Source of the DNA: Dentipellis sp. KUC8613
Taxonomy: Eukaryota; Basidiomycota; Agaricomycetes; Russulales; Hericiaceae
Reading direction: 5' to 3'
Length of the DNA stretch: 64,000 nucleotides
Assembly (NCBI GenBank): GCA_002286715.1
Contig: NSJX01000019.1
Location: 124,001-188,000, forward strand
Each line of letters begins with the position of its first letter. Within the stretch, counting starts at the first letter, position 1. This document shows positions 9,374 to 19,527 of the stretch, piece after piece. Both the position numbers and the translations under genes were made by a program. The notes under the pieces were generated by a model. It saw nothing but the letters and a program-made list of their open reading frames with translations. It did no database searches and was not told the origin of the DNA.

Positions 9374-11496
9374 ATGTCTATGCCCGGTCCGTTCAGCGCT
9401 AGGGATCTTTTTGATCTCGTCTGGAAGATCAAGACCACCATTGAAAAAGTTCGTATCCCTATTATCGCGTCGACTTATGTTATCGCTGACTAGATCGTGC
9501 TAGGTCGTAGACAATCGCAGGGAACTCAAATCCTTAAGCGACGATCTTGTCGAAGACATCAAACGTCTGCTAAACTGCCTCAAGGTTCATCATACTGCCA
9601 CCGGCGAACAGGGCACCCTCAATGCTGAGTTTTCGTATATGCTGTCAACTCTGAAAACGTGCGTAGATATGGACACAAGTGTATCCGTCTCTGACTGTTG
9701 CTGTGATACAGAGATTTATTAGCCGTTCTCAAGCATTGCGAAGCCCTTGTTACGCAGCAGACTCAGACGAAGAGGCGCATTCGGAATGCATTTCGTACTT
9801 TGTATCACGTTGATGATATACGGAAGGAGATCGAAGCACTGCGCTTCGACGTGAATCAGTGTTATCAGCGATTCACAGTTAGTCAAGTACTTCCGAACGT
9901 GATAGATCTTCACTGATGACGGGTACTAAAGGCTACAGGCATGAGCACGGTGGCGCATGGCATAGAGGAGATCCAGAAAAACCAACAAGAACTCTTGACT
10001 TCCCTGAAACGAAACCTCTCGACTTCCGTCACTCAAGCAGCGTCAAACAGGCTGATGGCGACTCGATTGACGGGCGCTGATCAGATGGACAAGGCGACGA
10101 TGTCAAGGATGCTGAAGAAGTCGAAGGTGTGTATACAGGATTGATCCAGATAATGATCATCGCTCACTTTACCTACGCTCGTTGGCAGGAACTTCTAGAA
10201 AATCCGAACGATGCCTTCGAAAAGCGATATCTCAAATTGAAGGTCGATACCCTTCGCAAGCTACTGAAAGAATCCTTGACGTCGACGTCGGATAATGGCG
10301 ACTCCCTAAAATTGCCAGTCGGATTTCCAGTCTTACACTCTAACACCGACGCTTCGTCCTCGGTCATGGAAACGGAAGATGCAGTCGTACGGTGTTCGCG
10401 GCTGCTTCAGACTCTGAAGGAGCAGGCGCCTTGTTCTTCGACGGACCGCGAAACTCAATTGGCCTTGGCCCAGCGCTTGAACATCCTCGCAGTGTCTCTT
10501 AGCGAAATTGGCCTCGTTGAAGATGCCGCCCAGGTGTTCGAGCAAATTCTGCAAATGTACAAGACGTTTTTCCAGGAGGATGTTGCCGCGTACAGGGAGC
10601 AGTTGGCGACCACACTCAACAATTATACGCGCGTACTATCGATGCTCGATCCTTCGTGCGCGTGGGCCATCGTCTATATGGAGGAGGCAGTCCAGCACTT
10701 CCGTGTGCTTGCCGACGAGACACCTTCGACTTTCAAACCCTATCTCATCACCAGCTTAAACAACCTCTCGATAGTCCTACACCACACCGGCGACACCACC
10801 GCGTCCCTAGCATTGAGCGAGGAGGCCATCGGCATCGCGCGTCCGTTGGCAGATCTGGAGCTCGGGTGTGCTGCACCTCTTGCTGTCGCCCTGGTGACGA
10901 AGGCCCGGACTCTTCTAGAGTTAGGCCGAGCTAGGGAAGGGATTCAAGACATCCAGGATGCGGTGAATATCTACCAGAAGCTCGTCGACTTCAATCCTCG
11001 CACATACCTATTTCCCTTCGCCGACTCCTTAGCCTTTCTCTCGGACTTCTATCGACACCTCGGCGACGATGCAGAGGCCCTACACACGATCCAGCAGGCA
11101 GTCGAAGCAGATCGCGCACTGCATCTCATTCCTTCCTGTTCACAGTCGCATCGCTACAACTTTTCGCTGCATCTGCACACACTCTTCCTATTCCTCAGAG
11201 ATGTGGATCCAGACGGTGCATTACAGGCCATCGCGGAGGTGGTGGATCTTCGCCGGCAACTCGCACAAGAGGATCCGGCCAAATTCGACGGAGAGCTCGC
11301 CTCCTCCCTTCATAACTTGGCCGCCCATCTGTACTGCTTGAAACACTACGACGCGGCGGCGAGCATAATCGAGGAAGCTGTGGAGATGCGTCTGTCGATT
11401 GTGAAGAGCGACCCCTCGATATCGGTCAAGTTGCAAGCATCCCAGATACTGCAGAGCAATGCCAGGATGAGATCCTCGAACATCAAGGTCAAGTAA
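9374..11496 (+). CDS. MLKL_NTD-like helical domain protein with TPR repeats
   Basis: Exons 9374-9448, 9504-9658, 9712-9877, 9932-10126 and 10189-11496 keep frame and give 632 residues. The N-terminal third is all-helical and resembles the MLKL_NTD/HeLo-type bundle found at the N-terminus of many agaricomycete proteins (VDNRRELKSLSDDL, then RRIRNAFRTLYHVDDI and CYQRF). A coiled stretch follows (IEEIQKNQQELLTSLKRNL). The large last exon carries tandem tetratricopeptide repeats (for example LAVSLSEIGLVEDAAQVFEQ, LNNLSIVLHHTGDTTASLAL and LHNLAAHLYCLKHYDAAASI) up to the TAA at 11494-11496. Such proteins are thought to be signalling or cell-death adaptors. No NTPase domain or transmembrane segment is seen. 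The role is inferred only from architecture. It lies 458 bp downstream of viperin on the same strand. Confidence 0.8.
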
Positions 11497-12369
11497 CAAC
11501 GTGGATCAAATTCTTGCTAGCGTTACCCAGGAAATGCTTGAAAAGGCCATTCCTGCCACTTGTCGTAGCAGGATCCGCACTTCAGAGTAAGAACTCAGTC
11601 ATACATATATCGTCAGTGCAGCTATTGACCTTGTTCCTGCAGAGGACAGCGCAAAGCTGCAGACGTTTCGAACAGTCGGGTCGGCAACTCACTGAGGGCA
11701 CCACGTCTCTGCCATTCAATTATCCTGATTGGCGCATATACTTCATCGTAGTGGAAGGCAGCGGACTTCTGCTCCCTTTCTTCCTTCTCCCGCTTTTGTG
11801 AGCGGAGGGACAAGTCTTCGGCTTCCCTTGCCGTGCGTCAATGCGCGAGTTTGTCAGCGCCTAAAGTCGATCATTCTAGCGCTCTGCGCGACCGTCCTTC
11901 GGCCTGGCAGTTTCACCAGGTCTCGGCTTCGTACATGATATTTCAGTGAGCTATTTTGCGGTAGTACAGCATCGCACTAGTAGTTATGGCACAGATAAAT
12001 CTTCGTACGTACCCTTGGATAGCAGTTCAATAGTATCTGTCCATACGGTACTTCCGCGGTTCATGTCAAATGTGACTGTAGACCACGTAGAGAGCTTGGA
12101 AAAGTAATTACAATGAATCCAATATTCTATCAGCGATGCACCTATGCGACGTCTAAATATCACCGGCCTATATGAACAAGGGTATCCAATCCATTGCACT
12201 GCGTCTGCTGATCCTGGCCCAATCGACGGACCAATCATTAGCATCTACTAGGTCTGTAGATTGTGTCTGTAAAAAAGGAGACATTGTCTCGTTTGAGGGT
12301 ATCATATTGTATCGTGTCAGTCACGGTCTCTGTGAAGCGTGTGCTACGGCTTCGCGATGCGAGTGAGAT
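11497..12369. other. Intergenic stretch, no gene recognised
   Basis: About 870 bp between the convergent TPR and F-box genes. It contains AT-rich patches and short open frames on both strands with no domain content. It most likely holds both 3'UTRs and filler. Confidence 0.45.
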
Positions 12370-14638
12370 TTACATGTACTCGGACCGAAGTATGGCAGAG
12401 ACGATGCCCGAAGCTTCGAGAGGATGATGTCCGAGGCCAACAAAATGGTCCATCATTCTGACAGTATATATATAATGAGCACGCGCACGATATCGAGATG
12501 AAGTAGCTTACTCAGAATATCTCTTATTTCTGGCCGCTTTCTCTTCTGCTTCTTTCCAGTCGTCATATTGGGTGACTTGCCACAGCATAAAAAATATGAT
12601 ATGATATGTTTCGATTGCTTTTGCCTTCCTTTCGGGGATGAGAAGACCGGTTTTAACGACGCCTATTGGCTGCAGGCCATTTGAAATGGGTCGAAAACAT
12701 ATCATAGAATAAAATCTATCCTGTGGCAAGTCATCCATTCAAAGACCCATTCCCGAAGCTTGGCACAGTTCTGAAAAAGAGAGGCTCCTCAGTCGACTGC
12801 AAACCCTACATATACGGCGGAGATCAGACAATATGCTGCTCACTTCACTGATTGCCACCGTCTTGGCACGCTCGAGGGTCATCCAAGCGTCTAGTTTAGA
12901 CTGGAAGTCAGTGGCCTGACTGTGTTCCCGTTTGAGCTCTAGGATACGGTTGTTCGCGTTGCGCAAATCTTCTATGAAATACCACTGGTCGGGTTTAGCT
13001 TCGCGAATACGACCAGCCCCCTGCGCTATTGGCTCCAATATGCCTTAGTTTGAAGGACGAAAAAGTGACAATGTACTTGATTCACCGTTCACGTAGGATA
13101 CGATATCTGAAATTCCCTTCTCAAACTTGGGAAACTTTTTCTTCACGTCTTCAAATTTACAGGTCCTGGGAGTTATGTGTTTGTCATGACTGGCTTCAGA
13201 AACCAGATGATCAACCATTACCCTTTTTTCAGGCATGCATCGCAGAGACGACGTTCCCTTGCTTGCAAGGGTGTTCCCATGTCGGAATTCGTAACCCTGA
13301 CCGTCGGAAAGTGCCGTAACCCTAGATGTGTCGACGCACGTGCTCATGCTCTTCGAGAGTACACCACTGGCACATCGTAGCGGTGCATGCAAGCACCAAT
13401 TCCCATTCTCTCGACAGACTTTGAGAATCTGATTTCAAAATGGCCCGAATTATATCGCAAGGGGACCGGCATGCCATTATTGCTTGTGATTACCTTCAAC
13501 GCGCGCCCAGCCCTCGGCCATCGCTGCGCTCAGGCGCTCGGTCTAGGCACGCACGATATACTTGAGCGTTACGATTGACAGTAGCAAAACATGCAGAGAG
13601 GAGTCGGTCGTAGTCGGGGATTTTGCGCATTTATGCTAGCAATCATGAGCCGACCTTTCTTGAGAGAAAGCTCAAGCTCACTAGAGAAAACATAAATAAG
13701 AACGAACTTCCACGGAACGGCCGAGACCGTACCACGTGCGGCACGTGACGTCCCTGCAAAGGCTGTCCGACAGAACCCATTTATTCTCGAGAGAATGGCA
13801 ACTAGTGGCAAGTCAGATTACTTTTCTTTCAGCCTCTTCATCTACATGGCTGTGTAATACATTTGTATGCCATGCATCTGAATCTCCTCGTGCCTGGCAT
13901 GATATTGCACATCGTGTCGCTCACTCCGGTGACCAAGAAATCATTGACATACCACCCCTGCGAATATAAGGCATAAATCACACGCATGCATGATACTTAT
14001 GAATCAAGAAATCACTTATTTAACCCTCCCCGCAAGCAAGGGTGTAGCTGACGCAGGCGGCGCTTCCAAGTCTAAATTCAAATGTGATATTATAGTTTGA
14101 AATGTAGTCTTTGCCGCATTTCTGGACATTCAATTAACCAACAAATACGCATAATATTAATATAATATAATTTATGACTTACGGAGCACTGTTTGTCTTC
14201 GCCGAACAGTAAATTTGCCCAGCTTGGCTCGCACATACCCTCGGGAGGTTCGGGCACCGTAGGACCCGGATTGTTTATGCGAGCGGCCTTCCATGCAAAG
14301 GACGACTTCCTGGACATCAGGACCGCTCGTATATCCTTCCGCGTTCTGGCAAGATGCACGAGGTCGACAGGCGCCAGTAGACTCAGTATCTGTATTATTG
14401 GAGAAAAAAAACAACAACAATAAACGTGCTGAGCTGGACGAAGCGTAACAGTATTGAGGACCGGGCAAACCTCATAGAGGACATCAAGAGGCATTTTCAA
14501 GATGTCGAAGCCGTCAAGGCGATTATCTTCTTGACTTCCTGCCGGCTCGTCCACTGCTTCCGTCCTGACACGTTTCACGGCGACCATCATAAGCCCTGAG
14601 TCGCCATGTGAGACTGAGTACTGCGTCTGATACGACAT
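12370..14638 (-). CDS. F-box protein with treble-clef-like cysteine segment (possibly interrupted)
   Basis: Member of the large agaricomycete F-box family, which recruits targets to SCF ubiquitin ligases. Reading down from ATG 14638: exon 1 reaches LKMPLDVLYE, an intron ending in ATACAG follows, then ILSLLAPVDLVHLARTRKDI completes the F-box. Family-typical text follows (SEPSWANLLFGEDKQC type). After another intron comes KCGKDYISNY. A second cysteine piece, RRLCDACLKKG, lies near 13230-13262. Helical exons follow (PDQWYFIEDLRNANNRILEL, about 12860-13000; WKEAEEKAARNKRYSE, about 12510-12585). A final exon after GTAAGC...CTGTCAG ends SAILRSEYM with TAA at 12370-12372. The gap between the two cysteine pieces is about 770 bp, far longer than other introns here, so an insertion or decay is possible. 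F-box identity is solid; the middle of the gene model is not. Confidence 0.6.
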
Positions 14639-15700
14639 ATTTTGAAAGATCGATCTTTTTTCTTCGGATGGCCAAGTTCTAGAAGTGTAGTAAGGAATGA
14701 CGATGGTTGTATTCGCAGAGTGCCGCGGCGGAGTGATAGTGATGGTTCGGGTTCAAGCCAGACTCAGCGCGCTAGCGCGCCTGGTGCGTCCCGCGATCGA
14801 GCCAAGTGACTCCGACTACAACTATCTTCTCTCTATCATGACACGCCGTCCGTCAACTCAAGTTCTAGATTTCAAGTAGTCTCTCTATTGGTAGTGGTGC
14901 GCGGATATCTTTGCTTATTGAATTCTCTCTGAAGGATGATATGGTATGCGCCCGCACAACACGCGCACGTATCACCCACATTGTACCACAGGTGTAGACG
15001 CCTACGAGGACGAAGATATAGTTATTGGGTACCCTATTCTCAAGGAATCTTGTCTATTCGGCTTTTTCAGGAGATACGGTCGTACTGGACGGATGAGCAT
15101 GCTTCAAACACGAGAACATTCATGATCACCGCACTTACGACTGGATGCGCAGCGCATCTGGTTTTTCTGATTTTGGCATGCTTGCTTGGTATGTTCATGA
15201 TCCCTGACCATGAGAACCGACTGAACTCCTGATATCTGGCCTACGAAAGTTCCCCATGGACCGTCAGAACCTTCCCCATATCATAAATCACCGCGTTGCT
15301 ACTGAGCGTGTTTAAAGGCGATCTACTCTCAAGAAAACCCGTGGCAGGGTGTGGACAAACCCAAGTGACGCAAGGTTCAAATTCCAATACTCAACTGCGC
15401 CTTCTCGCTTGGTCTCGTCCAGCTGTTTCCGAACCGCCTCGTGGCCTCTGTCGTCGGTTTTGCAAGGGCCTTGCATTTTTCCGCAAGAAAGTGTTACGCA
15501 CATTCATACCCGATGCCCAGCAGAGACTCAACGTCAGACCGTGATTGAGACCGCAAGATGCTACACCTGAAGACAGACCGCCCACACCACCATCGGGGTC
15601 GTAGCTACAATTGCTTTCGGAGAAACATCTTATATGTAAAAGGGGGTTAATGACTGAACAGTGTAAGCGCGCGCAGTCTACCTATGCATACCAACTTGCA
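14639..15700. other. Intergenic stretch, no gene recognised
   Basis: About 1 kb between the F-box start and the end of the first dehydrogenase. A plus-strand stretch near 15000-15110 reads AYEDEDIVIGYPILKE in one frame without an attached start or domain. The right end (from about 15625) is copied at about 17845-17918 as part of the tandem duplication. Confidence 0.4.
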
Positions 15701-16851
15701 TCACAGAAAGCAGCCATTCACATCCTCGCTCTTCAACCCAAGAAGCGATATACTGTCGTCCCAAACCACCTTCCTGAGCTGCTCGTTCGCAGCATCCTCC
15801 GCGAAGTCCTTCAAACTGTCAACAGCCTTCATACTGATGAAGAGTGGCACGTCACGACGCTTGTCCCCCCAGACCTTCTCGACGGGATAAGTCGCGGGCA
15901 AGAGAATAGTCCTGGCGCCTTCTTCCCGCGTCCTCGTCTTCATATTGGCCGAAGCCCCAAAATCAAACGACCGGCAAATCTCGCCCTCGACTGTCTTTTG
16001 CCCCAACTCGGTCGCAACGAGCCCAGGTACTGCAAGGGCGGAGACAACGTTCGCCGAAGATGGAATGCGTCGGGCGTACTCGCAAGCAGTCATGATCGCG
16101 CTGAGCTTGGTCTGCTGGTACTGCAGGAAGAGCTTGGCATGATCAAGGTCGTACGGCCTAGTGCTTAACTCTCGTACAGGCCGGCCGTCCTTCGAGTCCA
16201 CGTAGGGCTCGAAGGCCGCCGCCTCGGTCGATACCCATATACAGCGGGAAGGGCGGTTTTTATCCTTCGCCGATGTTCGTTCCAATATTGGGAACAACAA
16301 GATCGACAACAGCAAGGGAGCTAGATGATCAACCTGTACGCTATTGAAATCCGTGAGTAGCCACTCCTGATCTGAATCAACTGGAATTTTCTTACACTAT
16401 GTCGAAGCCGTCTTCTGTCATTGTCTTGGGGATATTGTTTATGGCAGCATTATTGACGAGTATGTGGAGAGGCAAACCGCTCTCCACAAAGCGTTGCGCG
16501 AAGCTCCGGACCGAGGCAAAGGATGCGAGGTCAAGCAGCCAAACCTCCGCAACCCCTTCAGCCCTTCCGGTCTCCTGAGTCAGAGTTTTGACAGCGTGCG
16601 CCCCCTTCTTCTCGTTGCGGCAGGCGATGATGACCTTCTCCGCGCCATTGGCCATCAGATATTTAGCGATCTCATACCCGATTCCTATTCTCTGAATAAG
16701 TACCTTGGTTCTCACGATTGGATTCAGACTGCTCACCGGTGTTAGCTCCAGTAACGATCGCAGTCTGGCCAGCCAAGTCGTATCGTTCAAGCTGAGGAAG
16801 TGGTAGCGCCTGATCGCGTCGGAGGTCGTCCCAAGTGTAAGGTCCAGGCAT
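15701..16851 (-). CDS. Short-chain dehydrogenase/reductase, copy 1
   Basis: NAD(P)H-dependent oxidoreductase of the classical SDR fold, closest in style to retinol dehydrogenase/WW-oxidoreductase-like fungal enzymes; substrate unknown. The start MPGPYTWDDLRRDQ is at 16851. A short intron splits the cofactor loop and joins TGANTG to IGYEIAKYLMANGA. Then come IACRNEKK, LDLASFASVRSF and HILVNNAA. A second intron lies at about 16330-16400. The remaining exon carries CIWVSTEAAAFEPY and the catalytic YQQTK, and ends in NGCFL with a stop at 15701-15703. Copy 2 (17919-19063) is nearly identical throughout, so this pair arose by recent tandem duplication. Both copies are open and keep catalytic residues. 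Confidence 0.85.
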
Positions 16852-17379
16852 GGTCGTCTTAACCTGCCCTTTCGTGAGTCCTTTTATAGCGAGACGCGGC
16901 TCGGGAGCGTGTTAGCCTCAGCCTCCTCAGGAGTCATCGGCTCATTGCTACGAGAGAGCATGCGTACCCTCGGCGGCAATACACCGTGCACGATGATGCT
17001 AATATGGGTGCCCACCAGTGACCAGTCTTAGCAGGACCAGGCGTTCGCGGAGTTACGGCCGCAGGCTGAGTTCGCTCGGAGTGTCTTCAGCCGGGCAAGC
17101 CGGCACTCCTGTACGACCAGCGGAGTTTGAACGCAGAAAAGCTGGGTACGAGTCTATAGCAGGCTAGCGGAGGATGGACACAATGGCCCTCAGGCTGGGC
17201 ATGTGCTGACCCACAACCTAAGGACGCCCCTTCGAGTCACTAGCGTCTTTTCCCAGGTAGAACATTGTTTCCGATATGTTCTCATACGGAAGCAGGGGTG
17301 AAGAAATCCAGATGACCATGTGCACGGACAAGTGCTAGGACGTACTAGGTAGCCGGTAATACAACATTATACGAAATCT
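16852..17379. repeat. Spacer belonging to the tandem duplication (copy 1)
   Basis: The right half (about 17260-17420) aligns base for base, with scattered changes, to about 19370-19545. Both share CGAAATCT, then an AGAGATA...CCCCTCCCCA tract and the same order of blocks. It is the duplicated intergenic region between the dehydrogenase start and the 3' end of the WAPL gene. The left part is more diverged. Confidence 0.7.
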
Positions 17380-17650
17380 GCACTCAGAGATAACCCCTCC
17401 CCACGCAACCTATCCGTCTCTCAACTGCTCTCAAAACTCGATGACATCCTTCTCCAGCCCCTCACTCGCACCATCCCTCACATTCCTCTCGACAATCCGT
17501 TTCCCACCCCCTTCCACCTCTTCTGCATCCTCCTCTCCAGGCACCCTGCCCTCCTAAATGAGTCGACAAGGCCAAGACAGTTTTCGATATGCGCAAATGG
17601 CGGCGTGCCATCGAGTGCAAGGGAGGAGTCTGGGAGTAAACGGCACCAAA
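17380..17650 (-). pseudogene. Truncated WAPL gene fragment with internal deletion
   Basis: A relic of the neighbouring WAPL gene created by the tandem duplication. The left part (about 17410-17553) matches the WAPL 3' end at about 19530-19668, including the region encoding the last helices. At about 17555 it jumps to sequence matching about 20586-20670 of WAPL (LPDSSLALDGTPPFAHIENC against LPDSSLALDDTPSFEHIENC, then LGLVDSF). Relative to the parent, roughly 920 bp between these two blocks is missing. The frame does not continue correctly across the junction, and no start or other exon is present, so it is non-functional. Confidence 0.8.
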
Positions 17651-17918
17651 TGATGTGGGTACCTCGTAAGCCACTGTCATCCACTCATGTCCGTATACTC
17701 TGTCCCCAACGTCGCATCTAATCACATGTTCCACTCAGATTGCCCGAATGTCTTATCCGTCATCGCGTCCACTCGGGGATGTTCTCGAAACCAAGTCGCC
17801 CTTCCCATAGCCAGGAATGTGACTCCAATTTTTCTTGGGGAAACATTTTATTAACAAGAGTACATGACCCAAGAGTGTGAGCAAGTGCGCAGGGTCTACC
17901 TACTTATACAAATTTATA

Positions 17919-19063
17919 TCACAGGAAACAGCTATCCACATCCCCGCTCTTCAGACCAAGAAGTGATATACTGTCATCCCAAACGACCTTCCTCAGCTCC
18001 TCGTTCGCAGCATCCTCCGTGAAGTCCTTCAAATTGTCGACAGCCTTCATACTGATGAAGAGCGGCACGTCACGACGCTTGTCCCCCCAGACCTTCTCGA
18101 CGGGATAAGTCGTGGGCAAGAGAATAGTCTTGGCACCTTCTTCCCGCGTCCTCGTCTTCAAGTTGTTCAAAGCTCCAAAATCAAACGACCGGCAAACCTC
18201 GCCCTCGGGTGTCTTTTGTCCCAACTCCGTCGCGACCAGCCCAGGCACTGCAAGGGCGGAGACAACGTTCGCCGAAGATGGAATGCGTCGGGCGTACTCG
18301 CAGGCAGTCATGATTGCGCTGAGCTTGGTCTGCTGGTACTGGAGGAAGAGCTTGGCGTGATCAAGGTCGTACGGCCTGGTGCTTAACTCTCGTACAGGCC
18401 GGCCGTCCTTCAAGTCCACGTAGGGCTCAAAGGCCGCCGCCTCGGTCGAAACCCATATACAGCGGGAAGGGCGGTTCTTGTCCGACGCCGACGTTCGCTC
18501 CAATACCGGGAACAACAAGATCGACAACAGCAAGGGAGCGAGATGATCAACCTGCACGCTGATGAAGTCTGTGAGCAGCCACTCCTGATCTAGATCAACT
18601 GGTACTTTCTTACACTATGTCGAAGCCATCTTCGGTCATTGACTTGGGGACGCTGCATACAGCGGCGTTGTTGACGAGTATGTGGAGGGGCAAACCGCTC
18701 TCCACAAAGCGTCGTACGAAGCTGCGGACCGAGGCAAAGGATGCGAGGTCAAGCGGCCAAACCTCCGCAACCCCTTCAGCCCTTCCTGTCTCCTGAGTCA
18801 GAGTCTTGACAGCGTGCGCCCCCTTCTTCTCATTGCGGCATGCGATGATGACCTTCTCCGCGCCGTTGGCCATCAGGTATTTAGCGATCTCATACCCGAT
18901 CCCTATTAACTGGATAAGCATCGTGACACTCACGATCGGATTCGAAATGCTCACCGGTATTAGCTCCAGTCACAATCGCAGTCTGGCCAGCCAAGTCGTA
19001 TCGTTCAAGCGGAGGAAGCGGTAGCGCCTGATCGCGTCGGAGGTCGTCCCAAGTGTAAGGCAT
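17919..19063 (-). CDS. Short-chain dehydrogenase/reductase, copy 2
   Basis: Second copy of the SDR gene. The start MPYTWDDLRRDQ is at 19063, two residues shorter at the N-terminus than copy 1. The cofactor loop is again split by an intron (TGANTG then IGYEIAKYLMANGA), and the NNAA and YQQTK motifs are conserved. The last exon ends in DSCFL at 17919. Differences from copy 1 are mostly single substitutions (for example TSASDKN for TSAKDKN and LNNLKTR for SANMKTR). The copies share intron positions. Its 3' neighbour is the WAPL relic and its 5' neighbour, after a duplicated spacer, is the intact WAPL gene. This makes it the likely ancestral position. Confidence 0.85.
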
Positions 19064-19527
19064 GGCGGTCCGAATCTGCGGCTTGAACGACCGGTGTGGA
19101 TCCTTCTATAGCGAGACATGGCTCGGGTGTGTGTTATTTAAGCTTGGCTAAGGAGTCATCAGCTCATTGCAATGAGAATGCCCTCGGCGATAATGTCCCG
19201 AGCACGTTGACGCCGATATTAGTGCCTACCAGTGACCAGTCCTCGTACAGACCGTTTAAAATGCCTTACAGCGAAGGAGGCCTATAGCTGGGATAGACCA
19301 ATAGCGAGTGAACGCCGCGCCTGTGACCCACTCTCCCCGTCTGGGCACTTTTTCGAGATGTGCCCGATGACCCCGTAGAACGTTATTTCCGATATATCCA
19401 CATACGAAAGCAGAGGGGAGGAAATCCAGGTGATCATGTGTGCGGACGAGTACTAGAACATACTAAATAGCCAATAATACAAGATTATACGAAATCTATA
19501 CTCAGAGATAGCCCCTCCCCATGCATC
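19064..19527. repeat. Spacer belonging to the tandem duplication (copy 2)
   Basis: Intergenic region between SDR copy 2 and the WAPL stop codon. Its right part is the partner of about 17260-17420. It probably contains the SDR promoter and the WAPL 3'UTR. No gene seen. Confidence 0.65.

Noticed and set aside
9367..9374. TATAAATA as the promoter of the MLKL_NTD/TPR gene
   Set aside because: It overlaps the start codon at 9374, so it cannot place transcription before that start. The TATAAAG at 9272 is a better candidate.
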